A stretch of DNA of 64,000 nt from JAIEOG01 sp964519985 (lineage in GTDB: Bacteria; Bdellovibrionota; FAC87; UBA2466). Position numbers and translations under genes: made by a program. Shown piece after piece: positions 8,102-17,380 of this stretch. The notes beneath the pieces were generated by a model. The model ran no database searches. It saw only the letters and a program-made list of their open reading frames with translations, and was not told the origin of the DNA. Every line of letters begins with the position of its first letter. The stretch's first letter is position 1. The stretch spans positions 34,013 through 98,012 of the forward strand of contig CAZFMF010000009.1 in NCBI GenBank assembly GCA_964519985.1, written 5' to 3'.

Positions 8102-8971
8102 ATGATCTCAATCGACAATCTGAAGCACTTTGTGGCGGTGGTTGAAAACAAGGGCGTGAATCGCGCTGCGGAGAAGATCGCCATTAGTCCGAGCTCGCTC
8201 ACGCGCTCGATCAAGGGCATTGAAGATCAGATTGGTCAGAAGATTTTCGACCGCGTCGGTCGTAAAGTCCTGCTGAATCCTCGCGGCCAAGACTTCTACT
8301 CGCGCGCGAAAGCGCTCATCGGAGATTTCAATGCTATCGTCGCTGTTCCCGGTAAGGGGTGCCGATTGGACGGGCACTACCAGATCGGTGCGAGCCACTT
8401 TCTGGCGAAATCGCTCTTGGCGGAAAAAATGGGAGATCTCGCCCGACAGCATCCCCACGCCTCCTTCGACGTTTTTTCTTTGGACACGAGTCTTCTCGTC
8501 AAAAAACTTCACCGGGGAGATTTGGACGTCGGTATCGGCATTTCGCCGCGACTTCCCGCCACGGTGGGAAGTTCAACGCTATTCACCGGCACTCTCTACC
8601 TCTGCGCTCACAAGGCACATTCCGTCACCGGTCTTCCGTTTTCGAAAGTGAAGAAGGCGCTGAGCGAGATTCCCGCGATCATGCACCGGGCTACCGAATC
8701 GGTGGAACGTTGTGACAACCACCCTATGTTCAAAGCGCACGGCATCAAACCGAGAATCCACCTGTATTGGGATAGCGATGAGGTCGCGGTGGAGATGCTT
8801 CGATCGGGGGAGTACTGGACCCTGCTTCCCGATCGAGTCATTGAGCGTTGTCCCGAGCTGGCGAAATTGGCACACCCGAAGGATTGGATTGCCCCGTTTC
8901 AGGTGTGTCTTTTGTGGAACAAACAGCGATCGTCGAGGGAATTGGTAACCCTGTTGGGGAGTACTCTTTGA
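8102..8971 (+). CDS. LysR-family transcriptional regulator
   Basis: A 289-residue LTTR. The N-terminal winged HTH (residues 3-60) contains NRAAEKIAISPSSLTRSIKG and the hydrophobic PRGQDFYSRA segment. A type-2 periplasmic-binding fold follows. The ATG at 8102 is used because the HTH begins immediately after it. Divergent from the lipocalin-like gene, it probably regulates that gene and itself through the short intergenic region. The effector is unknown. Confidence 0.9.
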   Translation: MISIDNLKHFVAVVENKGVNRAAEKIAISPSSLTRSIKGIEDQIGQKIFDRVGRKVLLNPRGQDFYSRAKALIGDFNAIVAVPGKGCRLDGHYQIGASHFLAKSLLAEKMGDLARQHPHASFDVFSLDTSLLVKKLHRGDLDVGIGISPRLPATVGSSTLFTGTLYLCAHKAHSVTGLPFSKVKKALSEIPAIMHRATESVERCDNHPMFKAHGIKPRIHLYWDSDEVAVEMLRSGEYWTLLPDRVIERCPELAKLAHPKDWIAPFQVCLLWNKQRSSRELVTLLGSTL

Positions 8972-9036
8972 AGGATAACTTTGGTTGTTTTGAACCCCGG
9001 TAGCCGGTCCCCCAAGCTTGTGCTTTAATTTTGAGG

Positions 9037-9582
9037 ATGAAAGCACCGACCAGCGAAGATCTGCTCCGAATACTCAAATCCCGTTTCGAAAAAAACATGG
9101 GCCGGCACAAGGGCCTGTCATGGGATAAAATTCAAGCCAAGCTCAAAGCGAATCCCAAGAAACTGGAGGCGCTCTCCGAAATGGAACGGACGGGTGGGGA
9201 ACCCGACGTCATTGGCTTCGACAAGAAGAAGAACGAGTACCTTTTCTGCGATTGTTCGGCGGAAAGTCCCAGCGGTCGTCGGAGTCTTTGTTACGACCGC
9301 AAAAGCTTACAAGAGCGGAAGGAACACAAACCCAAGAACAATGCCATCGACGTAGCGACCGCCATGGGGGTTGCGCTGCTCAGCGAAGCGGAATACCGGG
9401 AACTCCAGAAACTAGGGGAGTTCGATACGAAAACCTCAAGCTGGGTGGATACCCCACCCGCGATCCGAAAGCTCGGCGGAGCGCTTTTTTGCGACCGCCG
9501 GTACGACCAGGTCTTCGTGTACCACAACGGCGCCTCTTCCTACTACGCGGCCCGAGGATTCCGCGGTTTGCTCAGGGTTTGA
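9037..9582 (+). CDS. DUF4256 family protein
   Basis: A 181-residue cytosolic protein that matches DUF4256 by its pattern: an N-terminal helical region (SRFEKNMGRHKGLSWDKI), a central EYLFCDCSAESPSGRRSLCY and the segment with DVATAMGVALLSEAEYRELQ. The family length is about 185 residues, so it is full length. No function is established for the family. It is a single gene downstream of the LysR gene. Confidence 0.8.
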   Translation: MKAPTSEDLLRILKSRFEKNMGRHKGLSWDKIQAKLKANPKKLEALSEMERTGGEPDVIGFDKKKNEYLFCDCSAESPSGRRSLCYDRKSLQERKEHKPKNNAIDVATAMGVALLSEAEYRELQKLGEFDTKTSSWVDTPPAIRKLGGALFCDRRYDQVFVYHNGASSYYAARGFRGLLRV

Positions 9583-9687
9583 CGGTGGAGCCTAATTCAC
9601 TCCTCTACCCTTGTTAGTATTGCTTCTACAGCCGTCCCAAGGTAAGCGTCGATCGCGATAAGAGCCGAAAACGTGATGGAGTTCGAT

Positions 9688-10173
9688 ATGAAGAGTCCTT
9701 TGGCCGTCTTGTTATTTGCTTTGCTTGTTCCTTCCGGTGCCTTTGCCAAGGTAGGCGGGGTGATTCTCTTGAACGACGAGCCGGTGACCGGGGCCAATCT
9801 GAAGCAGCTTGTCGATAAGTTAAAGGAAGCCGACCGGGACCGATCCGCAACCGATGTCATCTACAGTTCCATTTCCTATTACGGCAATCTTTCGGAGGCG
9901 GTCGGCCGGCTCAATGCCTTGCTACGGAGTCGTAGAAAAGGTGGGCTGATCTCGCTCAGGGTGGGACCCGTTGGGACGATGACCGAGGTAGTTTTTGAAA
10001 GTACCGTCTGCAACCCTTTGTTTGGCGTCATCCAATCCGACGAAATCTGGAATCCCTCCCGAGACACCGTCGAAATGGAAGCGAAACTCGCCGCAATGGA
10101 AAAAGAAGGGCTCTTTCCCGAAGTCGACTGCGTGAGCGCGGTGGTAGCGCCGGTCGCTGAGTCGCTAGACTAA
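9688..10173 (+). CDS. Exported protein of unknown function
   Basis: A 161-residue protein with a clear signal peptide (MKSPLAVLLFALLVPSGAFA). The ATG at 9688 has a GGAG 6 nt upstream, and two earlier in-frame starts lie 12-15 nt ahead. The mature part is mixed alpha/beta with a helix LKQLVDKLKEADRD. I recognise no family. Its 3' end overlaps the convergent AhpD-like gene by 9 bp. Confidence 0.6.
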   Translation: MKSPLAVLLFALLVPSGAFAKVGGVILLNDEPVTGANLKQLVDKLKEADRDRSATDVIYSSISYYGNLSEAVGRLNALLRSRRKGGLISLRVGPVGTMTEVVFESTVCNPLFGVIQSDEIWNPSRDTVEMEAKLAAMEKEGLFPEVDCVSAVVAPVAESLD

Positions 10174-11151
10174 CTTGAAAGCAAACGTCGCTAAGTAGCT
10201 GCACCAACCGACGAAATTCACTCGGGCGGCGTCGGAGGCAAATTGGGTTTGCAGGGCTTCTAGCGTTTCCGCGGTCATCCGGCCCGGGCTAAAGATCAGT
10301 CCTTCGGCAAACCGGATGAGATTGCGATCCGCATCGGTGAGGGCGGGGGTCGCGGTTTCCGGAAATACCTGCTTTCTCAAGTGAGCCTTGGCCGCCGCCG
10401 AAATCTCAAGACTGCGTTCGGTTTCCAGCATGAAGGCGTGCCATTGCCGAAACGCCAATTGGACGACGGGAATGGTATCCGCCCAGGCGAAAAGGGGTTC
10501 ATCTTCCTTGCGTGGCATCGGATCCCCATCTTCGAGCAATTGGAGTGACAGGCCCTGTTCGTGGCGGCGCCGGGCTTCGGGACCGACCCGAAGATTTGCG
10601 ATGGTTCCCATGATGGGATGAAAGAAGTTTAGGCGTAGAAACGGATTCGGCCGGTGGGTGAAAACCAACATCATGCGATTGATGTAGTGAAAGACGCGGG
10701 CAATCGCGATGGCCTCCGCCGCCCCTTCCGCTGTGGCGGGTGAAGCCGTCGCGGGAGCGCACCCTTCGGATGCCCTGGCAATTTGGTCGTGCGCGCGCGC
10801 GCAGTAGTCGCAGTCGTTACCCCGCGAGACGTTCACCGCAATCTTTTCTTTTTCTAGGCGGGAAAGGTAGGGAGAAAAGAAAACTTCGGAAGCTGCCATC
10901 CAAAACCCCAGCAGCAGTGGCTCCGCTTCATAGTGGACCATGAAAGGTTCTAGCGCCGGCGCGAACTCGTTGCGCACCTGTTCGACAATACGCTGACCGC
11001 GGGCACTCGAAGGTAAGGTTTTCGCGGAGATAAAGCGGAGATTGTGCCGGCTCAAATGGGCTAACGCGGGGTCGGTAGCGACTCGTAGAAACTTGGAAAC
11101 GGAAGCCTTCCAGGTAGGCTCGGCTACTATAGGTGTCGAGAGATGCTTCAT
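10165..11151 (-). CDS. AhpD-like / carboxymuconolactone-decarboxylase-fold protein
   Basis: A 328-residue helical protein carrying the AhpD-type redox motif NDCDYCARAHDQIA, that is CxxC followed by xxH, at about residue 120, and a second helical half. Members of this fold reduce hydroperoxides or act as decarboxylases. The CxxC points to thiol-based peroxidase chemistry. The family is often annotated as peroxidase-related. The start is taken at ATG 11151 (MKHLSTP), with ATG 11169 also possible. It is monocistronic. Confidence 0.72.
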   Translation of the reverse strand: MKHLSTPIVAEPTWKASVSKFLRVATDPALAHLSRHNLRFISAKTLPSSARGQRIVEQVRNEFAPALEPFMVHYEAEPLLLGFWMAASEVFFSPYLSRLEKEKIAVNVSRGNDCDYCARAHDQIARASEGCAPATASPATAEGAAEAIAIARVFHYINRMMLVFTHRPNPFLRLNFFHPIMGTIANLRVGPEARRRHEQGLSLQLLEDGDPMPRKEDEPLFAWADTIPVVQLAFRQWHAFMLETERSLEISAAAKAHLRKQVFPETATPALTDADRNLIRFAEGLIFSPGRMTAETLEALQTQFASDAARVNFVGWCSYLATFAFKLV

Positions 11152-11260
11152 GCGGGGAGCAGGTAGCATAACGGCCAAAGGGGATCAAGCGGGAGGCGCA
11201 CAGGAACGGACCCAGCAAGCTTTGCTTTACCAAGCTGGAGAGCCTTGTTAGTAGCACCTA

Positions 11261-13129
11261 ATGAAGCCTTTGCTAGTGGCTTGGGGATTGTTCTTTGTGG
11301 CGGGGGGCGAGGCCGCGGGGCCGGCCAACTACACTTGTGCGCAAGCCGTTCGGGCGGCGGCGCGAGATTCTCAAGGTATTGCGGTCGCGCTGTATCGGAA
11401 TCCGACGTTGGATCCTGCGCAAACGATGTTGGCGGTGGCGGCGAGCGTCAGTGCGGAATCCGGTTTCTGTCAGATAGATACCCGAAGCAAATTGCGCTGC
11501 TTTTTTGACCTTTCCCAAAGTCCGATCTTCGGCGCTTTGCGATGGGGTGTGAATGGTATCACCGGGGGGCTCAAAGCTTTGTTGGGGAGTTCGGTCAGCC
11601 CGGCTGGGCACTACATCGAGAGTCTCCTTTTTGTGCTGTCGCGGGAGCGTGAAGAGACAAAGGCCGTGGTGAGCCGATTGGCCGAGCACCGTTCGCTGTA
11701 CCTCCGGGCTCTCAATCGGGCCATCGTGGTCGGAGTTGAGTTTGCGCAAAAACACGCGGAGCTGGGCGACGTCATCCGTTCACGGGCAACGAACCGCGAA
11801 GAGAGTCTCGCCACCCTTTTGCAGCGACGTTCGCGATTGTTGAGTGATGCGGCCCAGCTTCAGGAGGAGGATCCCGCGGTCAAGCAGGTTCGGATTCAAG
11901 AAAGTTACGTTGAAATTGCCGAACTCGATCAGAAAATTCGAATCCGCGCTCGTGCCATTCTCGCGCGGGGTAACCTGAAATCCGGAGAAGTCCTACCCGA
12001 CTACTGGATTGCCCACCAATTGTCCGAACTCACCCGATTACGGACCGGACTGGAAAAAGCGCTGACGGAGGTGCAGGTCCGTCTCTCCCGAATTGCAATC
12101 TTGGAACGCATGGTGCCAGAAGTTTCGCGGGAGTTGCCGCTGTCGTTGGACCCCGCCGCTATCGACACGCTTTACGAGACGGTCGCCGACCACCGACGCA
12201 GTCAATTTCTTCGCGCGATTCGTTCGGAAGTGGCCGGCGTGCTCATGAAAAAGCCCACACCGATTGAGAACTATAAGAACGCTATTGTTTTGGGAGACGC
12301 CTACCTAAAACTCTGGGGGAATCTAGTCGAAACGCTTCGAGCGCAAATCCATTTCCAATCGCTTTTAGCGAATCTCGCGATTGCGACTTCAAAGATTGTG
12401 TACACCTATACCACTTCGCAACCCGTCGATGCCGCCAAGCAGCAGCTCAGCCGCTGGAATGCGTTTTGGCAGCGGGAGAGCCAAAGGGTTCAAGCCGAAG
12501 CCGAGCGAGCCGGGCAGCAGAGCGAATACACCGCATTGGGCAGCCAAAACGCTCTTATGGCCTTGGAGATTTTGCTGGAAGAAGCGCGCAAACGCCGAGG
12601 AAAGACCGAACCTTTGCCGACGCAGCCAGACGTGGACGTCTCCGACACAGTCCTAGGCACTTACGAAGCCAAGGCGTTTAGTGCGGCCGAGAGGTCGGCG
12701 GATGAAGGTGCCCTGGAGACCGTGACCGCACCGCCTCTAACCATCAATGATATTCGCGATCATCTTGCCACCCTGTGGGCATTTCTCGGAAAGCTCGACA
12801 AGGCCAAACTTGCTTTGCCGGATGAATTCGCGCAACACTTTCAGAGTGCCCGGGGAACGGAGCTCTTTGCTTTCTTGTCTCAGTTTGAAAACGATCGGCA
12901 GCTGGCGAGCACGGCGCAGATTCGTGCAGTTTGCGATGCCATCTTCCGCACGCAACTCGATCTGTATCTCGCCCCTTATGAAAGATCTCGTTCTCGGTTT
13001 ATCGGGCGCCTGCTCGTATTGGGTGGCGGGGCGGTGGGGGTTTGGCAAGGGTTTGGGCCGGGTTTCCCTCGGCTGACGGAAGCCGGCCATTCCTTCTACG
13101 AGTATTTTATCTCGCTGTTTGGCTACTAG
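11261..13129 (+). CDS. Large exported helical protein of unknown function
   Basis: A 622-residue protein with a signal peptide (MKPLLVAWGLFFVAGGEA). The mature part is almost entirely alpha-helical, with heptad-rich stretches around residues 135-260 and 400-450 and a hydrophobic segment near the C-terminus (FIGRLLVLGGGAVGVW). Three Cys residues lie in the first 60 mature residues. I recognise no family. It stands alone, 14 bp from a convergent small exported gene. Confidence 0.6.
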   Translation: MKPLLVAWGLFFVAGGEAAGPANYTCAQAVRAAARDSQGIAVALYRNPTLDPAQTMLAVAASVSAESGFCQIDTRSKLRCFFDLSQSPIFGALRWGVNGITGGLKALLGSSVSPAGHYIESLLFVLSREREETKAVVSRLAEHRSLYLRALNRAIVVGVEFAQKHAELGDVIRSRATNREESLATLLQRRSRLLSDAAQLQEEDPAVKQVRIQESYVEIAELDQKIRIRARAILARGNLKSGEVLPDYWIAHQLSELTRLRTGLEKALTEVQVRLSRIAILERMVPEVSRELPLSLDPAAIDTLYETVADHRRSQFLRAIRSEVAGVLMKKPTPIENYKNAIVLGDAYLKLWGNLVETLRAQIHFQSLLANLAIATSKIVYTYTTSQPVDAAKQQLSRWNAFWQRESQRVQAEAERAGQQSEYTALGSQNALMALEILLEEARKRRGKTEPLPTQPDVDVSDTVLGTYEAKAFSAAERSADEGALETVTAPPLTINDIRDHLATLWAFLGKLDKAKLALPDEFAQHFQSARGTELFAFLSQFENDRQLASTAQIRAVCDAIFRTQLDLYLAPYERSRSRFIGRLLVLGGGAVGVWQGFGPGFPRLTEAGHSFYEYFISLFGY

Positions 13130-13142
13130 GGCCGAAAGCCGT

Positions 13143-13562
13143 CTATTCCCAGGCGCGACAAAAATACTGGTGGGCACCCCACGTAACGGGAAATGTGAAT
13201 GAGAGATTCTCGGCTTTTTTTGGAATCTCGAATCGAAGATAGTCTTCGCTAAACGCTCCCGCCTCAAATTCAATTTGTCGCTTGGATTGGCCGCCGGGAA
13301 TGTCCCGCAGCTTCACCGGCAGATGCCGGGATCGGCGCGTGATTTCCGGTTTCCCCGTATGACTGACGATGACCGCCTTCACGGAAACGATTCCCGCATT
13401 GGGCTTTCCCCGCGAGGCATATACGGCAAACTCCTCGGCGAATGATACGTCGGTGGGGCCCAATCCGGAAACGGTACATCGCGCGAGAAAATCCCCCTGC
13501 GAACCGGTTGCCTCCGCGAAAGACAAAAACGGCAAAGTAAGAACCAATATCAAAAAGGGCAT
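13143..13562 (-). CDS. Small exported protein of unknown function
   Basis: A 139-residue protein with the signal peptide MPFLILVLTLPFLSFAEA. Start ATG 13562 is preferred to the adjacent ATG 13565 because GGAG is 5 nt upstream of it. The mature part looks beta-rich with a Cys near each end (FLARC and YFCRAW). No family is recognised. It lies 22 bp downstream of a GNAT gene in the same direction. Confidence 0.55.
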   Translation of the reverse strand: MPFLILVLTLPFLSFAEATGSQGDFLARCTVSGLGPTDVSFAEEFAVYASRGKPNAGIVSVKAVIVSHTGKPEITRRSRHLPVKLRDIPGGQSKRQIEFEAGAFSEDYLRFEIPKKAENLSFTFPVTWGAHQYFCRAWE

Positions 13563-13584
13563 CATGTCTCCAATGGCGCGGGTA

Positions 13585-14025
13585 CTACGAATGTTCCGAT
13601 AGGGTCTTTGAATAGGCGTAGGCGCGCTGGATCCAACCATTGCGATCATAAAACTGAATTCCCCGTTCATTCTCAATTCCCGTGCAAAGCCGAAGGTGCT
13701 TCACCCCATTGTCGACGGCGATGGCTTCGGCAATTTGGAGGAGTTGCGCGCCCAATCCCTGCGAACGCGCTTTCTCCGTGGTCACCAGGTCATCGACGTA
13801 TAGGTGACGTCCCCGCACGTAGTCGGTCAAAAACCGATAACCCATGAGTGCTTGGATTTCCCCGCGCGCTTCGATCGCCACTAGCTCGTATCCGTCGGCG
13901 GAGTGCGCTTCAAAATAGATCGAAAGAAACACCTCCAGAGAAAGGTGCGGCCGCAATTCCTTCATCACGGGATAGCACCGTTCCAGATCGGCTCGAGTTC
14001 GCACTTCAAAGACTTTCTGACCCAT
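13585..14025 (-). CDS. GNAT-family N-acetyltransferase
   Basis: A 146-residue GNAT with the acetyl-CoA binding loop in KARSQGLGAQLLQIAEAIA and the family's late motif in NERGIQFYDRNGW. It is full length for a single-domain GNAT. The acceptor substrate is unknown. Confidence 0.85.
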   Translation of the reverse strand: MGQKVFEVRTRADLERCYPVMKELRPHLSLEVFLSIYFEAHSADGYELVAIEARGEIQALMGYRFLTDYVRGRHLYVDDLVTTEKARSQGLGAQLLQIAEAIAVDNGVKHLRLCTGIENERGIQFYDRNGWIQRAYAYSKTLSEHS

Positions 14026-14140
14026 GGGCCTTTGAACCATGAATTGTCCAGATACTCAACGCTAGCCCATTCCCCACGTAACTAAACATTCTCTAGTATC
14101 TTCATAAGGTTATAAGGTTATCTTTCGTGTGCATTGATTT

Positions 14141-14156
14141 ACACATAAAAATGTGT
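14141..14156. promoter_or_regulatory. AT-rich inverted repeat upstream of a small-gene pair
   Basis: ACACAT, AAAA, ATGTGT: a perfect 6-bp inverted repeat in the AT-rich leader of the following small genes. The tandem repeat ATAAGGTT ATAAGGTT lies just upstream (about 14104-14119). It is a candidate operator. Confidence 0.35.
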
Positions 14157-14166
14157 TAAATTATGT

Positions 14167-14325
14167 GTGTGGGATTTCGAGCTCAAACGGCCGACCCAAT
14201 TCTCGCGTTCAACGGTCGGGGAGTTTCAACGATGGGTGTACGAGAACCGAAGCTACTTGAGAAAACGATGGATGCAGAAGGTCGTTAATCCCAGAGAAAG
14301 ATTTTTAAAGAAAGGGCAGTATTAA
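14167..14325 (+). CDS. Possible 52-residue basic protein coupled to the next gene
   Basis: An open frame from GTG 14167 encodes a basic, aromatic-rich peptide (FQRWVYENRSYLRKRWMQKV) and ends in TAA. The last A of the stop is the first base of the next gene's ATG (TAATG). The coupling and coherent composition suggest a real gene, but no good ribosome site is seen at the GTG. If real, the pair would look like a small toxin-antitoxin-type cassette. Confidence 0.35.
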   Translation: MWDFELKRPTQFSRSTVGEFQRWVYENRSYLRKRWMQKVVNPRERFLKKGQY

Positions 14326-14582
14326 TGTCTAGAGCAAAACAAAAATTAGAGGCGGCACTTCAGAGGACTAGTCAGCTTCCAAATGATTGGTTTGGATCTA
14401 TTCAGGCATCCATTGAAGAGTTGCCTTCGATTCAAGCCAAGAGCCAAAGAATTCGGAAGAATATCTTTATCGAAAAAAGTACCGTTGAGCGAATTGAGGA
14501 CATTTGTAAAAAACATAATGTGTCCTTCACGGACCTTGCCAATGATATTTTGGCGAAATTCGTTCAAGGGAAAAAACCCTAG
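14325..14582 (+). CDS. Small protein with ribbon-helix-helix-like C-terminus
   Basis: An 85-residue protein. The last 45 residues have the strand-helix-helix pattern of RHH DNA-binding proteins: RKNIFIEKSTVERIEDICKK then a second helix SFTDLANDILAKFV. RHH proteins of this size are commonly antitoxins or copy-number repressors. The gene is AT-rich compared with its neighbours and lies next to a truncated hydrolase gene, which suggests acquired DNA. Confidence 0.5.
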   Translation: MSRAKQKLEAALQRTSQLPNDWFGSIQASIEELPSIQAKSQRIRKNIFIEKSTVERIEDICKKHNVSFTDLANDILAKFVQGKKP

Positions 14583-14611
14583 CCCGGGCACACAAAAAGT
14601 TCGGGTGTTAG

Positions 14612-15127
14612 GTGAGGACACCCTTGTCCACAGTTTATGACGGTGTGTCGTTTGACGAAATGCTTCTGCGCTCCGCGAACGCTCGTAAAAACTACTACCA
14701 GACCGGAACCGCCGAGTATGTGGACGGATGGTTCGGGGAAACCCCTTACGCTGCGACGAGTGCCGACTGGAGCAAACGTAACCAGCTTTGGAATGAGCTC
14801 AGCCAATACTACCGCGAAGGGGGCAATCGGGGTTGGTACAAACCGACCGCCGGCGACCACCGGTCCGCGCAGTGCATCGACAATCGGTACATGATGAACG
14901 TCAATCCGATGCTCAAATATCTGGGCGACCGAAAGATCCTAGCGATTCGCGAGGGGCTGAATTTCACGGGACCGAATAGCGACGAAGCGATTCGCTACGC
15001 CAATGAAGGGAAGGGGGAGCTCTATACCGTCGATGGCGCCTCCCATACGGATCTATATCACGTCGAAGAACACGTGAATAAGGCGGTCAAGAAGCTCGCA
15101 ACGTTCTACGGTGAGGTGCTCGGCTAA
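14612..15127 (+). pseudogene. C-terminal remnant of an alpha/beta hydrolase
   Basis: The 171-residue frame begins at a GTG directly after an in-frame TAG. It matches only the C-terminal half of alpha/beta hydrolases of the type annotated as dienelactone-hydrolase-like. The closing segment has GELYTVDGASHTDLYH with the catalytic-His region, and the acid-residue loop precedes it. The nucleophile half (GxSxG) is absent, so the product cannot be a working hydrolase. The small RHH-type gene sits exactly where the missing half would be, which suggests replacement by insertion and deletion. Confidence 0.65.
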
Positions 15128-15181
15128 GACCGTACGGTTCCAGACTAGAATAATTGGCGGGCCGAGATATGATTCTTTTCA

Positions 15182-16030
15182 ATGCTCTACGCCCGAATCA
15201 GTCCCCCGCCGACCCTCGCCGCCTTTGTTGAGTATTTTTGGTTTCTGGAACTCGCTCCCACCGCCGAACCCTCCCTCGATTTCGTGCTCCCGGACGGGCG
15301 ATCGGAGCTTATCTTCCATTACGGCACCCCCTATGACATTCGCAAACCCGATGGGGAGTTTCTTCGGCAGCGGCGGGGACTTTTTGGGGGGCAGATCGAG
15401 ACCGCCCTTACCCTGAAATCTCAGGAGGCCAGCGGAATGATTGCCGTTCGCTTTCGACCGGCGGGCGCTTCCCGTTTTTTTGCCTTTTCGCAATCGGAAC
15501 TCTTCGGGAAAGTCATCGACATTTCGGAAGTGCTAGGGGCGTCGGGACGCGATCTCACCGATAAGGTGGTGGGGGATGCCCAAAACAACGATGAGCGCAT
15601 CACGTTCTTGGTGGCGTTCCTAGAAGCCCGTCTCCGTCGAGACTGCGATCCCACGTTGGAACGCGTCTTGAAAAAAATCGAGCAGGACGGTGGAACCGCG
15701 AAAACGACGGATCTCGCCAAAGCCACGGGCATCAGTCGCCGGCAGTTGGAACGCCGCTTCAACCACGAGGTCGGGCTGAGTCCGAAAGCCTTTTCTAAGA
15801 TCACGCGCTTTCAACGGGTTCTGACCGAGCTGCGCAAGCCCTCAGTGTCGGTTTTGGACACGGCATTGGACTGTGGGTACTATGACCAATCGCATCTCAT
15901 TCGGGAGTTTCAGGCCTACGCCGGCGTATCGCCCCTCGTTCATCTTGGCCGGTCTACCAAAATCGTCGAAGTCTCAAAAAATCCCGAAAATGTCGCTTTT
16001 GTACAATCCGACCTCGGAAGAGTTTCATAG
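15182..16030 (+). CDS. AraC-family transcriptional regulator
   Basis: A 282-residue protein. Residues 1-150 form a sensor domain of the DUF6597 type (PPPTLAAFVEYFWFLE at the start). Residues 165-265 hold the two HTH motifs of AraC proteins: KATGISRRQLERRFNHEVGL and ALDCGYYDQSHLIREFQAYA. It lies 24 bp upstream of the DUF6265 gene in the same orientation and probably shares its transcript. Confidence 0.9.
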   Translation: MLYARISPPPTLAAFVEYFWFLELAPTAEPSLDFVLPDGRSELIFHYGTPYDIRKPDGEFLRQRRGLFGGQIETALTLKSQEASGMIAVRFRPAGASRFFAFSQSELFGKVIDISEVLGASGRDLTDKVVGDAQNNDERITFLVAFLEARLRRDCDPTLERVLKKIEQDGGTAKTTDLAKATGISRRQLERRFNHEVGLSPKAFSKITRFQRVLTELRKPSVSVLDTALDCGYYDQSHLIREFQAYAGVSPLVHLGRSTKIVEVSKNPENVAFVQSDLGRVS

Positions 16031-16054
16031 GCTCTTTCGAAAGGAGGGCAGAAA

Positions 16055-16501
16055 ATGCCTATGAATCAGTGGTCAGTCATATTGGGGTTGGTGTTCAGTT
16101 CGAATCTCTTGGCTTCCGACGTTGGAATGTTAACCGGGTGCTGGAAAGGATCGGTCCATGGTGCGGAAATCGAGGAGCGATGGGGCACCTCGCACGGGGA
16201 TCTCGTGCTGGGAACGTCAAAAACGACGAGCCAAGGCGCGGCGGTGAGTTTCGAGTTCTTGAAGGTATCGGTCACCAAGAAAAAGACGCTCTACACTCCC
16301 TTTATCGATGGGAAGGAAGTCGCCTCATTCACTTTGGACGACGCGGAATCTAGCGCCACCAAACTGGTCTTCGAGAACCTGGCGAACGATTTTCCAAAGA
16401 GGGTGATTTATGAACAGGAAAAAGATGCGCTAAAAATCTCCTTAACCGGAGATCCCAGCCAGAATGTTGATTATGTCTTGAAAAAGATTAAGTGCGATTG
16501 A
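16055..16501 (+). CDS. Exported DUF6265 family protein
   Basis: A 148-residue protein with a short signal peptide (VILGLVFSSNLLA) and the family's pattern LTGCWKGSVHGAEIEERW followed by GTSKTTSQG and an EFLKV strand. DUF6265 proteins are small beta-barrel proteins of unknown function. The ATG follows AAGGAGG. Co-oriented with the AraC regulator. Confidence 0.75.
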   Translation: MPMNQWSVILGLVFSSNLLASDVGMLTGCWKGSVHGAEIEERWGTSHGDLVLGTSKTTSQGAAVSFEFLKVSVTKKKTLYTPFIDGKEVASFTLDDAESSATKLVFENLANDFPKRVIYEQEKDALKISLTGDPSQNVDYVLKKIKCD

Positions 16502-16510
16502 GACGTCGAA

Positions 16511-16532
16511 GGGGCCCGCGATCGCGGGCCCC
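16511..16532. terminator. Perfect palindromic hairpin between convergent genes
   Basis: A perfect 22-bp palindrome (GGGGCCCGCGA and its complement) followed by GCTCTT. It lies between the DUF6265 stop and the convergent GNAT stop and probably ends transcription from both. Confidence 0.7.
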
Positions 16533-16550
16533 GCTCTTCCATCTCTAGCG

Positions 16551-17336
16551 TCAACGAGGAGCCCTTACCTCTGCCATCGGGGCGATATCTTCGATTTCAA
16601 ACCCAAGCGCTTCGTAAGCTCTACAGGCCGCGGTGTTTTTCTCGTAAACATCGAGGCGGAAGACCGTGATGCCTGTTTCGCTTAGTTTCCGTATCAGCGC
16701 CCGGCCGAGGTCTTTAGCGTAACCTCGCCCGCGATAGTTTGGGTGCGTTAGAAAATGCCCGAGCTGACAAGCGTGCAGGGATGGGTTCAGAAAGATGGTT
16801 CGGGCGTAAGCGACGAGCTTGGAACCGTCCCAGATGCCGAACGCCGGCCATGATTTCATGTCCTCATAGAACACTGGTTCGTCTCCGTGCTCCCGCATGA
16901 ATTGAAGCACGGCCGAAAACTCCCCCGGTTGAATAAGGCGAGACTGCGAGCTTTCTCCGGAAACTTCCGATGAGTGGAGTCGATAATAGCGGACGGGGTG
17001 AAAGCTGGAGATTCTTTTTCCCGTGTCCCGGGAGATCACCAAGGGTTTTTGTTCGAAGGAACAGTGAATCTCGGCTTTGCCCCCGAATGAAAAAATCCAA
17101 TCGATGTCATCGGAGTTCAGTTTTCCGGCCGTGTAAAAGACATCGGTGTCGGCGAACCGGGCGCGCATTACGAGCGAGTTGCTTGAAAGACGGTAGGTCC
17201 GGTGGTTAATCCCGCTCTTCAGGTCCTCTTTTCCACATTCAAAAATGTAGACGAGCCGAGCACTGCCTTGCAGAAGCTTGCGAATGCCGGATATGGTGCG
17301 CTCCGTCAACTCACCGGATGAATGGATTTCACTCAT
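16551..17336 (-). CDS. GNAT-family acetyltransferase with N-terminal extension
   Basis: A 261-residue protein. The C-terminal 120 residues are a GNAT domain: HPNYRGRGYAKDLGRALI is the acetyl-CoA loop and NTAACRAYEALGFE the closing motif, as in the FR47-like group. The N-terminal 130 residues form a separate domain I do not recognise, possibly the degenerate first half of a tandem GNAT. Substrate unknown. Confidence 0.82.
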   Translation of the reverse strand: MSEIHSSGELTERTISGIRKLLQGSARLVYIFECGKEDLKSGINHRTYRLSSNSLVMRARFADTDVFYTAGKLNSDDIDWIFSFGGKAEIHCSFEQKPLVISRDTGKRISSFHPVRYYRLHSSEVSGESSQSRLIQPGEFSAVLQFMREHGDEPVFYEDMKSWPAFGIWDGSKLVAYARTIFLNPSLHACQLGHFLTHPNYRGRGYAKDLGRALIRKLSETGITVFRLDVYEKNTAACRAYEALGFEIEDIAPMAEVRAPR

Positions 17337-17380
17337 AGCGATTCCTTAGTATACTTTCTCCAAACCCCGAAAGACGACTA

